From Rubrivivax sp. (GTDB lineage: Bacteria; Pseudomonadota; Gammaproteobacteria; Burkholderiales; Burkholderiaceae_C), in NCBI GenBank assembly GCA_016719535.1, contig JADJYX010000025.1, positions 109,652 to 173,651 of the forward strand: a stretch of DNA of 64,000 nt, written 5' to 3'. Every line of letters starts with the position of its first letter. Positions within the stretch are counted from its first letter, which is position 1. The notes below the pieces were generated by a model, which saw nothing but the letters and a program-made list of their open reading frames with translations, was not told the DNA's origin and made no database searches. Both the position numbers and the translations under genes were made by a program. Of the stretch, positions 1 to 7,194 are shown piece by piece.

Positions 1-1
1 G

Positions 2-172
2 GCCTCGGCCGAACTGGCGGCGATCGCGTCCAAGCTGGGCCGCATCCCGACGGTGGCCGAATACCACGAGGCCATGGGCATCATCAACAAGGATGCCGCC
101 AGCGTCTACCGCTACATGAACTTCGACCAGATCGAGGAATATGCCGAGGCCGCCAAGGGCGTGAGCGCCTGA
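2..172 (+). CDS. acnB: Aconitate hydratase B, C-terminal end (partial)
   Basis: Only the last 56 codons are present; the gene begins before the window. The reading frame ends in the pattern LGRIPTVAEY ... YRYMNFDQIEEY, which is characteristic of the C-terminus of the AcnB-type bifunctional aconitase/2-methylisocitrate dehydratase. That enzyme interconverts citrate and isocitrate in the TCA cycle using a 4Fe-4S cluster; the cluster ligands lie upstream and cannot be seen here. The gene is followed after 20 bases by a strong intrinsic terminator, so it is the last gene of its transcription unit. The identification rests on a short C-terminal match. Confidence 0.85.
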   Translation, partial: ASAELAAIASKLGRIPTVAEYHEAMGIINKDAASVYRYMNFDQIEEYAEAAKGVSA

Positions 173-192
173 CCCGGCGCCCCAGCCCATCG

Positions 193-217
193 AAGGCCCG
201 CCTCGGCGGGCCTTTTC
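193..217 (+). terminator. Rho-independent terminator of acnB
   Basis: A perfect 10-bp inverted repeat (AAGGCCCGCC / GGCGGGCCTT, 193-202 and 205-214) with a tiny loop is followed by TTC. It sits 20 bases after the acnB stop. Because the stem begins with AA and ends in TTTT it may also serve the minus-strand gene that ends at 249. Confidence 0.85.
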
Positions 218-248
218 TCTGCGGTGCCGCCTGCCCGCGCCGACCCCG

Positions 249-476
249 TCATTCGGACGCGACCAGACGTTCGACCAGCCTGCGGGACAGCGGGGCGACG
301 ACGAGCACGGCCGGGAAGGCGACGGCCCAGGCGCTCAGCCAGGCGCCGGCCCACGAGGCCACGAACGATGCGTCGATGCCGACGATGCGAATCGTCGCGA
401 TGCCCGAAACCAGCAGCGACATCAGCCCCGAGAGCACGAAGCCGAAGAGCGCGGGGGCGAATTTTCTGGGAATCAT
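249..476 (-). CDS. DUF2798 family small membrane protein
   Basis: This 75-residue protein has two predicted transmembrane helices: residues ~8-28 (FGFVLSGLMSLLVSGIATI) and ~40-62 (a WAGAWLSAWAVAFPAVLVV stretch), then a basic tail (SRRLVERL). The pattern and length match DUF2798, short two-helix inner-membrane proteins of unknown function that are common in proteobacteria. It is a single gene, convergent with acnB across the shared terminator hairpin, with its 5' end facing the divergent penicillin-binding protein gene. The family match is recalled from sequence pattern; no function can be given. Confidence 0.75.
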   Translation of the reverse strand: MIPRKFAPALFGFVLSGLMSLLVSGIATIRIVGIDASFVASWAGAWLSAWAVAFPAVLVVAPLSRRLVERLVASE

Positions 477-659
477 GGGGCGTCTTTCGATGGGCTGGCG
501 CGTGGGCGGCAGCCGGCATCATCGCGCGAGCCCGCAGGCCAGCGGGTCCGCGCCCGCCTGGGCAAGGCACCCGTCGCGCATCGGGTATCGTGAAGTCCGC
601 GCTGCAGCGGTGGTACGCAGCCCGCCATTGTCCGACGCCGTCCCCGCCCCAGCCGCCCC

Positions 660-3071
660 TTGCGCTTGCCCGTGACCCGCCCGCCGACTGCCGCCCTTGG
701 GCACGCCCTGCAGGCCCTGCCCGCCGGGCCGCGCCGGCGCCAGCGCGGCTTCGTGCTCACCACGCTGCTGCTGCTGGGCGGGCTGCTCGCCGCCGCGGTG
801 GTGGTGCTGCTGCTGGCCACCGCCTGGTGGGCCGTCGACCTGCCGCCGCTGACCAAGGTCACCGATTACCGGCCGCGCCAGCACCTGCAGGTGCTGACGG
901 CCGACGGCCAGGAGATCGCCGCCTTCGGCAGCGAGCGCCGCATCTTCGTGCCCATCGCGCAGATGCCGCCGCAGCTCCGGCACGCGGTGCTGGCGATCGA
1001 GGACACGCAGTTCTACGAGCATTTCGGCATCAGCCTCAAGGGCCTGGCGCGCGCTGTCCTGTCCAACCTGAGCGGCGGCCTGCCGCAGGGTGCGTCGACC
1101 ATCACGCAGCAGGTCGCACGCACCTTCTTCCTCAGCACGCGGCGCACGCCCGAGCGCAAGGTCAAGGAGGCGCTGCTGGCGCTGCAGATCGAGCGCGAGC
1201 TGTCCAAGGACGAAATCCTCGAGCGCTACATGAACCAGATCTACCTGGGTCAGCGCGCTTACGGCTTCGGGGCCGCCGCCCAGGTCTATTTCGGCAAGCC
1301 GCTGGCGGCGGTGAGCCTGGCCGAGGCCGCCATGCTCGCCGGCCTGCCGCAGAACCCCACCTACGCCAACCCGGTGGTCAATGCCGAGCGCGCGCGCCGC
1401 CGCCAGCTGCTGGTGCTGGGCCGCATGCGGGCCATCGGCCGCATCACGCCGGCGCAGCATGACGCCGCGGTGGCCGAGCAGCTGGTGCTGCGCGCTGTAC
1501 GCGTGCCGGACCTGCACGCCGAACATGTGGCCGAGATGGCGCGCCAGGCCGTGGTGGCCCGCTTCGGCGACCAGGCCTATACCGAGGGCCTGCGCGTGCT
1601 GACCTCGATCCGCGCCAGCGAGCAGCGCGCGGCGCATGCGGCGCTGCGCCGCGCCGTGCTGGCGCACGAGCGCCGGCAACCCTGGCGCGGCCCCGAGGAC
1701 CAGGAAGACCTGCCCGCCAGCCTGCGCGGCGAGGCGCTGGAGCGTGCGGCTGCGCAGGCGCTGAAGGACCACCGTGACGACGACGACCTGCGCGTGGCCA
1801 TCGTGATCGAGGCCGGGCCGACGGCGGTGCGCGCGCTGCTGGCCAGCGGCGACGAGCTCCACATCACCGGCGCCGGCCTGCGGCAGGCGCTGCCGGGGCT
1901 GCAGCCGAATGCATCGGCCGGGCTGGCGATCCGCCGTGGGTCGGTGATCCGCGTGTGGGCGGAGCCCGGCCGCAAGGGCCCGACCTGGCAGCTCGTGCAG
2001 TGGCCCGAGGCCGAAGGCGCCTTCGTTGCGCTCGACGCCGCCAGCGGCCGCGTGCGCGCGCTGGTGGGCGGCTTCGACTTCCAGGCGCGGCAGTTCAACC
2101 ACGCCACGCAGGCCTGGCGGCAGCCGGGCTCCAGCTTCAAGCCCTTCCTCTATTCGGCCGCCTTCGAGCATGGCGTGATGCCCGAGACCGTGGTCGACGA
2201 CCTGCCGCTCACGCCCGAAGAAGGCGCGCGCAACGGCTGGGAGCCGAAGAACAGCGACGGCCGCTTCGACGGCCCGATCAGCGTGCGCGAGGCCATGGTG
2301 CGCTCGAAGAACCTCGTCAGCCTGCGCCTGCTGCGCCAGATCGGCCTGCCCGCGGCCAAGGCCTGGATCGGCCGCTTCGGCCTCGACCCCGGCCGCCACC
2401 CCGACAACCTGACGCTCGCGCTCGGTGCCGGCAGCGTGACGCCGCTGCAACTGGCCGCCGGCTATGCGGTCTTTGCCAATGGCGGCTGGCGCGTCGACCC
2501 GGTGCTGATCGAGAAGATCGTCGACCCTCGGGGCCAGGTGCTGTTCGAGGCGGCACCGCCGCCGGCGCTGAGCGAGGACCGGCGCGCCGTGCCGGCGGCC
2601 AATGTCTTCCTGGTGCGCAGCCTGCTGGCCGACGTGACGGCGCGCGGCACCGCCGCACGCGCGCAGGCCATGCTGCGCCGCGGCGACCTCTACGGCAAGA
2701 CCGGCACCACCAACGATGCCGTCGACGCCTGGTTTGCGGGCTTTCAGCCGAGCCTGGTGGCCGTGAGCTGGGTGGGCTACGGCGAGCCGCGCAGCCTGGG
2801 CGAGCGCGAATCGGGCGGTGGCCTGGCGCTGCCACCGTGGATCGACTTCATGCGCCAGGCCCTCGCGGGCGTGCCCCTGGCACCGCTGCCGGTGCCCGCG
2901 GGCGTGGAGCGCGGTGAACTCGACTGGCGACCGAGTTCGCCCGCTGGCGACCGCGTGCTGCGCATCGGCGCGCCGGGCGTCGTACCGGTTGCCGAGCCGG
3001 CGGCCAGCAGCGCCAGCAGCGCCAGCAGCGTGGAGGTGACAGCGGCACCGGCTGCGGCCGCATCGCGCTGA
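660..3071 (+). CDS. mrcA: Penicillin-binding protein 1A (class A, bifunctional)
   Basis: The product, about 800 residues, polymerises glycan strands and cross-links peptidoglycan in the periplasm while anchored in the inner membrane. After a basic N-terminus there is one transmembrane helix (~29-60). The transglycosylase domain (GT51) follows with EDTQFYEHFG at ~113 (catalytic Glu), then GASTITQQ and a RYMNQIYLG motif. The transpeptidase domain carries all three penicillin-binding motifs: SSFK (~490), SKN (~548) and KTGT (~680). The C-terminus ends in a Ser/Ala-rich low-complexity tail. The start is uncertain: a TTG at 660 or GTG at 672, with no clear ribosome site. This is a monocistronic housekeeping gene, convergent with the small gene at 3093. 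Confidence 0.93.
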   Translation: MRLPVTRPPTAALGHALQALPAGPRRRQRGFVLTTLLLLGGLLAAAVVVLLLATAWWAVDLPPLTKVTDYRPRQHLQVLTADGQEIAAFGSERRIFVPIAQMPPQLRHAVLAIEDTQFYEHFGISLKGLARAVLSNLSGGLPQGASTITQQVARTFFLSTRRTPERKVKEALLALQIERELSKDEILERYMNQIYLGQRAYGFGAAAQVYFGKPLAAVSLAEAAMLAGLPQNPTYANPVVNAERARRRQLLVLGRMRAIGRITPAQHDAAVAEQLVLRAVRVPDLHAEHVAEMARQAVVARFGDQAYTEGLRVLTSIRASEQRAAHAALRRAVLAHERRQPWRGPEDQEDLPASLRGEALERAAAQALKDHRDDDDLRVAIVIEAGPTAVRALLASGDELHITGAGLRQALPGLQPNASAGLAIRRGSVIRVWAEPGRKGPTWQLVQWPEAEGAFVALDAASGRVRALVGGFDFQARQFNHATQAWRQPGSSFKPFLYSAAFEHGVMPETVVDDLPLTPEEGARNGWEPKNSDGRFDGPISVREAMVRSKNLVSLRLLRQIGLPAAKAWIGRFGLDPGRHPDNLTLALGAGSVTPLQLAAGYAVFANGGWRVDPVLIEKIVDPRGQVLFEAAPPPALSEDRRAVPAANVFLVRSLLADVTARGTAARAQAMLRRGDLYGKTGTTNDAVDAWFAGFQPSLVAVSWVGYGEPRSLGERESGGGLALPPWIDFMRQALAGVPLAPLPVPAGVERGELDWRPSSPAGDRVLRIGAPGVVPVAEPAASSASSASSVEVTAAPAAAASR

Positions 3072-3092
3072 AGCGCAGGCCGGGGGCGCCGC

Positions 3093-3260
3093 TCAGGGTG
3101 CCGGCGGCGTACCGGGCGGTGACGGTTCGGTCGCGCCCGTCTCGTCGGCGCCCGGCTGCTGCGCGGGCCCCGTCGATTTCTTCTGGGCCTTCTCTTCCTT
3201 CTTGCGCTTTTTCTCCAGCTCGCGCTGGCGTTTCTCGAACGCGTAGTTGGGTTTGGCCAC
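3093..3260 (-). CDS. Small conserved lysine-rich charged protein
   Basis: From the GTG at 3260 the protein is 55 residues: it begins VAKPNYAFEKRQRELEKKRK, continues with a Lys/Glu-rich helix likely to form a coiled coil, and ends in a Pro/Gly/Thr-rich disordered tail. Small proteins starting (M)AKPNY-FEKRQRELEKK are widespread in Betaproteobacteria and are of unknown function, which is why I chose this start over an ATG 63 bases upstream. It lies convergent to mrcA. No enzymatic motif is present; nucleic-acid or ribosome association would be a guess from its basicity. Confidence 0.65.
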   Translation of the reverse strand: MAKPNYAFEKRQRELEKKRKKEEKAQKKSTGPAQQPGADETGATEPSPPGTPPAP

Positions 3261-3467
3261 AGGCAGTCCAGGTTGCAAAGACAGAACCGTGACGATACCC
3301 CAGCGCGAGGGCCCCGGCTGCAAGCCGCCGCCGCAGGGGCCCGGTGTACGCTCGCTCGATGTCTGCCGCCGTGATCGCCCGTCACCCCCTGCGCCGATGA
3401 AGCTGCAGGCCTTGCCGGGGATCGATTCCCCCTCTGTGGGGCCGGCCCGAGGCCGAAGGGGCCCGGC

Positions 3468-4379
3468 ATGACCACGCCCGAGTGGCAGGCCGCGGCCAAC
3501 CGCCGCGGCATCCTGTACATGGCGGCGGCGATGGTCTGCCTGGTGCTCAACGACGCCATCGTCAAGCAGGTCGGGCAGGCGATGCCGGTGCCGCAGATGA
3601 TCGTCGTGCGTGGGCTGATGGCGGCGCTAATGGTGCTGGCGGTGGCGCGCGCCACCGGCGCCACCGACCGGCTGGCGCGGCTGGCCGACCGCCCGGTGCT
3701 GGCGCGCGCCGGCATCGACGCCGTGGGCACGCTGCTGTACCTGCTGTCGCTGATGCACCTGCCGCTGGCCAACGCGACCTCGATCAACCTGGCGGCGCCG
3801 CTGATCATGGCGCTGTTCGCGGTGGTCTTCCTGCACGAACGCGCCGGCCGCGCGCGCTGGCTGGCGATGGGCGCGGGTTTTTTCGGCGTGCTGCTGGTGA
3901 TCCAGCCGCGCGCCGAGGGCTACAACGCCTGGGCGCTGGTGTGCCTGGCGGGCACGGTCTGCCATGTCGGGCGCGAGCTGCTGACGCGCCGCATCGACCC
4001 CACCGTGCCGGCCATCCTGGTGACGCTGAGCAGCGTGGTCGTGGTCTCGGCGCTGGCCGCGCTGAGCCTGCTGTTCAGCGGCTGGCAGCCGGTGTCGCTG
4101 CGCCAGCTCGGGCTGCTGGCGCTGGCCGCGGCGCTGCTGGCCGGCGGCTATTTCTTCATCGTCAACTGCATGCGCCACGGCGAGATGACCGTGGTGGCGC
4201 CCTTCCGCTATACCGGGCTGCTGGTGGCGCTGCTGCTGGGCTGGGCGGTGTGGGGCGAGCTGCCGAATGCGCTGGCCTGGGGCGGCATCGCGCTGCTGCT
4301 GGCCAGCGGCCTGTATCTGCTGTTCGAAGGCCGGTCGCGCCGCACGCGCCAACCGGCCCCGGGCCTCACTCGATCTTGA
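3468..4379 (+). CDS. DMT-family (EamA) transporter
   Basis: A 303-residue, very hydrophobic protein with about ten predicted transmembrane helices arranged as two EamA repeats (residues ~12-140 and ~150-285). This is the drug/metabolite transporter architecture. Typical features are the early YMAAAMVCLVLNDAIVK helix, LANATSINLAAPLIMALFAVVFLHE at the end of the first repeat, and VAPFRYTGLL in the second. It would move a small metabolite across the inner membrane; the substrate cannot be inferred. Its last 14 bases overlap the 3' end of the convergent Bug-receptor gene. Confidence 0.85.
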   Translation: MTTPEWQAAANRRGILYMAAAMVCLVLNDAIVKQVGQAMPVPQMIVVRGLMAALMVLAVARATGATDRLARLADRPVLARAGIDAVGTLLYLLSLMHLPLANATSINLAAPLIMALFAVVFLHERAGRARWLAMGAGFFGVLLVIQPRAEGYNAWALVCLAGTVCHVGRELLTRRIDPTVPAILVTLSSVVVVSALAALSLLFSGWQPVSLRQLGLLALAAALLAGGYFFIVNCMRHGEMTVVAPFRYTGLLVALLLGWAVWGELPNALAWGGIALLLASGLYLLFEGRSRRTRQPAPGLTRS

Positions 4380-5340
4380 TGCCGGCGTTCTTCACGATCG
4401 GCCCGTAGGCGGCCAGGTCGCGCTGCAGGGCCTGACGGAACTGCTCGGGCGTGCCGGGCGTCGGATCGATGCCCAGCGTGGCCAGGCGCTCGCGCACGAC
4501 GGGGTCGTTCAGCACCGCATTGAGCTCGGCATTGAGCCTGGCCAGCACCGCCGCCGGCGTGGCGGCCGGCGCCAGGATGCCGACCCAGCTGTCGACCACC
4601 AGGTCGGGCACGCCGGCCTCGACCATCGTGGGCACATCGGGGAGCGAACCGCTGCGCTTGGCACTCGAAACCGCGATCGCCTTCAGCTTGCCCGACTTGA
4701 CATGGCCCTGCGCACCGGCCACCGCGGTATAGACGAGCGGAATGGCGCCGCCCATGACATCGGTCATCGCCTGGCCGCCGCCCTTGTAGGGCACATGCTC
4801 GAGCCTGGCGCCGCTGCGCTGCGCCAGCATCTCGCCGGCGATGTGCGGCGTGCCGCCGATGCCCGAGGTGCCATAGGCCAGCGGCCTGGTCTTGCTGAGC
4901 GTGATCACCTCCTGCAGCGTCTTTGCCGGCAGCTCGGGGTTGGCCACCAGGATCAGCGTCGCATGGCCGATCTTGCCCACCGGTGCGAAATCCTTCAGCG
5001 TGTCGAAGGGCACCTTGGCGAAGACATGCGGGTTGATGACCAGGGTGCCGTCGAAGGCCAGCAGCAGCGTGTAGCCGTCGGGCGCGGCCTGCACCACCTG
5101 GCTGGTGCCGATGTTGCCGCTGGCGCCGGGCTTGTTGTCGACGATCACCTGCTGACCCAGGCGCCTGCCCAGGAAGTCGGCGATCAGCCGCCCGCTGGCA
5201 TCGGTGACGCCGCCGGGCACGAAGGGCACGACCAGGCGGATCGGCTTGCTCGGATAGGCGTCCTGCGCCTGCGCGGGCAGCCAGGCGGCTGCGGCCAGCG
5301 TGATGGCGGCCAGCAGGCCGGCGCGTCGGGTGGGTTTCAT
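4366..5340 (-). CDS. Bug-family tripartite tricarboxylate transporter substrate receptor (TctC-like)
   Basis: A 324-residue periplasmic binding protein with an N-terminal signal peptide (basic start, hydrophobic core, AQAQDA cleavage region near residue 25). Family marks include YPSKPIRLVVPFVPGG immediately after the signal, the loop KPGASGNIG, and PYKGGGQAMTDVMGG in the middle. Bug proteins bind carboxylates and other small acids; they are hugely expanded in Burkholderiales and often lack a dedicated membrane partner, as here. A good ribosome site (GGAGACAACC) precedes the ATG. The neighbouring isocitrate-lyase-superfamily gene is on the same strand but separated by a repeat, so co-transcription is possible rather than certain. 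Confidence 0.92.
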   Translation of the reverse strand: MKPTRRAGLLAAITLAAAAWLPAQAQDAYPSKPIRLVVPFVPGGVTDASGRLIADFLGRRLGQQVIVDNKPGASGNIGTSQVVQAAPDGYTLLLAFDGTLVINPHVFAKVPFDTLKDFAPVGKIGHATLILVANPELPAKTLQEVITLSKTRPLAYGTSGIGGTPHIAGEMLAQRSGARLEHVPYKGGGQAMTDVMGGAIPLVYTAVAGAQGHVKSGKLKAIAVSSAKRSGSLPDVPTMVEAGVPDLVVDSWVGILAPAATPAAVLARLNAELNAVLNDPVVRERLATLGIDPTPGTPEQFRQALQRDLAAYGPIVKNAGIKIE

Positions 5341-5407
5341 GGTTGTCTCCAGTGAGGTTGTGAATGGATGGCAGTTGTCCGGGCCGCGACAGGCGAGACC
5401 CTATCGG

Positions 5408-5511
5408 CATGAGTCAGGCGCCACCGAGCGACCGCCGCGGAGCCGGCTTCGCCGGGCCGCTGGCGGTGCCCCCTGGGGGGAGGCGCCGAAGGCGCTTCGG
5501 GGGGGTCATTC
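5408..5511. repeat. GC-rich dispersed intergenic repeat of Burkholderiales type
   Basis: Between the Bug receptor and the next gene there is a block of nested short palindromes: CCGGCTTCGCCGG, CCCCCTGGGGGG and GCGCCGAAGGCGC followed by CGGGGGGG. Blocks with this wording are scattered between genes in Rubrivivax- and Leptothrix-like genomes. The right edge slightly overlaps the end of the next coding region. Related blocks occur here at 33381-33448 and 51294-51370. Confidence 0.55.
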
Positions 5512-6396
5512 CCCATCTGCCCAGCGGCGCTCGAAGGCGTGCACCTCGGGGAAGCCCATCAGCGTGGTGAGGTCGGCGAAGCGCATCAGCGGCTGCTGCA
5601 GGCCGGCCGAACTGCCCTGCTCGCGGATCGCCGCATACACCGCCTGCATCGCCTGCGTGGCGGCCAGCAGCGCGGTCACCGGAAAGATCGCCAGCCGGTA
5701 GCCGATGTCTTCCAGCAGCGCGCGCGACAGCACCGGCGTCAGGCCGCCGTCGACCATGTTGGCCAGCAGCGGCACGTCGAAGGCACGGCCGATGCGGCGC
5801 ATCTCGTCCTCGCTCTCGGGCGACTCGACGAACAGGATGTCGGCACCGGCGCGTGCATAGGCCTCGGCACGGCGCAGCGCCTCGTCCAGGCCGAGCGTGG
5901 TGCGCGCATCGGTGCGCGCGATGATCAGAAAGTCGGGGCTGCGCCGCGAAGCCACCGCGACCTGGATCTTCTTCACCATGTCGGCCATCGGCAGCACGCG
6001 GCGGCCCGGCGTGTGGCCGCATTTCTTGGGCACCTCCTGGTCCTCGAGCTGGATGGCCTGCGCGCCGGCGGCCTCGTAGCCCTGCACGGTGTGCTGCACG
6101 TTGAGCAGGCCGCCGTAGCCGGTGTCGCCGTCGGCGATCAGCGGCGTGCGCGCCATGCCGGCCATCTGCCGCACGCGGCCGACCATGTCGGTGTAGGTGG
6201 CCAGGCCCGCATCGGGCAGGCCGAGGTGGCTGGCGACGGTGCCGAAGCCGGTCATGTAGAGGGCATCGAAGCCGAACGCATCGGCCATGCGCAGCGACAC
6301 CATGTCGTGCACGCCGGGGGCGACGATGAGGCCGGGCTGCTGCAGGCGCTGGCGCAGGGAGAGGGGGGCCGGAGGCGTGGATGCAGGGTTGGTCAT
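5506..6396 (-). CDS. Isocitrate lyase/PEP mutase superfamily enzyme
   Basis: A 296-residue TIM-barrel protein of the ICL/PEPM superfamily. Visible marks are the metal-site motif ADGDTGYGG (~residues 95-103), the superfamily signature KKCGHTPGRRV (~130-140) with the catalytic cysteine, and ARTDAR. Members cleave or form C-C or C-P bonds of 2-hydroxy or 2-oxo acids (methylisocitrate lyase, oxaloacetate decarboxylase, carboxyphosphonoenolpyruvate mutase). The sequence alone does not choose among these; the 'carboxyvinyl-carboxyphosphonate phosphorylmutase' label is commonly given to this type. It is near a Bug receptor, a frequent pairing, so a role in catabolism of an imported organic acid is plausible but inferred. 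Confidence 0.85.
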   Translation of the reverse strand: MTNPASTPPAPLSLRQRLQQPGLIVAPGVHDMVSLRMADAFGFDALYMTGFGTVASHLGLPDAGLATYTDMVGRVRQMAGMARTPLIADGDTGYGGLLNVQHTVQGYEAAGAQAIQLEDQEVPKKCGHTPGRRVLPMADMVKKIQVAVASRRSPDFLIIARTDARTTLGLDEALRRAEAYARAGADILFVESPESEDEMRRIGRAFDVPLLANMVDGGLTPVLSRALLEDIGYRLAIFPVTALLAATQAMQAVYAAIREQGSSAGLQQPLMRFADLTTLMGFPEVHAFERRWADGE

Positions 6397-6443
6397 GCCG
6401 CGATCTTCGCATCGGCCGCCACCGCACGCGGCACACTCGCGGG

Positions 6444-7172
6444 ATGACCCCGATCCGCATCGCCGCCTGGAGCGGCCCGCGCAACATCTCCACCGCGATG
6501 ATGCGCGCCTGGGAGAACCGCCCCGACTGCATCGTCGTCGACGAGCCGCTGTATGCGCACTACCTGCAGGCCACGCAGCTGGACCACCCGGCGCGCGACG
6601 AGGTGATCGCCGCCGGCGACCCCGACTGGCGCCGCGTGGCCGCCTGGCTCACCGGCCCGGTGCCCGAAGGCCGTGCGATCTGGTACCAGAAGCACATGAG
6701 CCACCACCTGCTGCCGGGCATGGACACGGCCTGGGTGCGGCAGCTGACCAACGTCTTCCTCATCCGCGACCCGGCGCTGGTGGTGGCCAGCTACGTGAAG
6801 AGCCGCGCCCGCGTCGAGGCCGCGGACATCGGCCTGCTGCAGCAGGTGCAGCTGTTCGACGAGCTGGCGCAGGCCCTGGGCGAACTGCCACCGGTGATCG
6901 ACGCCGAGCGCTTCCTGCAGGCGCCCGAGGCGCAGGGTCGCGCCTTGTGTCAGGCGTTGGGCGTGCCGTTCAGCGAGCGCATGCTGAGCTGGCCGCCCGG
7001 CCCGCGCGCCAGCGACGGCGTGTGGGCACCGCACTGGTATGCCGCGGTGTGGCAATCCACCGGCTTCGAGCCCTGGCGCGACAAGCGCGTGCCGCTGCCG
7101 GCCGACCTGGCCGCGGTGGCCGAGGCCTGCCGGCCGGCCTACGAGCGGCTGCTGGCGCACGCATTGGGCTGA
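6444..7172 (+). CDS. Sulfotransferase-fold (P-loop) family protein
   Basis: A 242-residue protein starting MTPIRIAAWSGPRNISTAM. The SGPRNISTAMMRAW segment matches the 5'-phosphosulfate (P-loop) region of bacterial sulfotransferase-like proteins that are often found beside branched-chain aminotransferases. A second mark is FLIRDPALVVASY (~108-120), corresponding to the 3'-phosphate-binding region, and the C-terminus has PHWYAAVWQSTGF. The ATG at 6444 begins the conserved region; an upstream in-frame start would add unconserved residues. It is divergent from the preceding gene with only 47 bases between them. The acceptor is unknown; whether it is a true sulfotransferase is not settled for this subgroup. 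Confidence 0.7.
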   Translation: MTPIRIAAWSGPRNISTAMMRAWENRPDCIVVDEPLYAHYLQATQLDHPARDEVIAAGDPDWRRVAAWLTGPVPEGRAIWYQKHMSHHLLPGMDTAWVRQLTNVFLIRDPALVVASYVKSRARVEAADIGLLQQVQLFDELAQALGELPPVIDAERFLQAPEAQGRALCQALGVPFSERMLSWPPGPRASDGVWAPHWYAAVWQSTGFEPWRDKRVPLPADLAAVAEACRPAYERLLAHALG

Positions 7173-7194
7173 GCGGCGCGGCGTCGCCTGCGCG

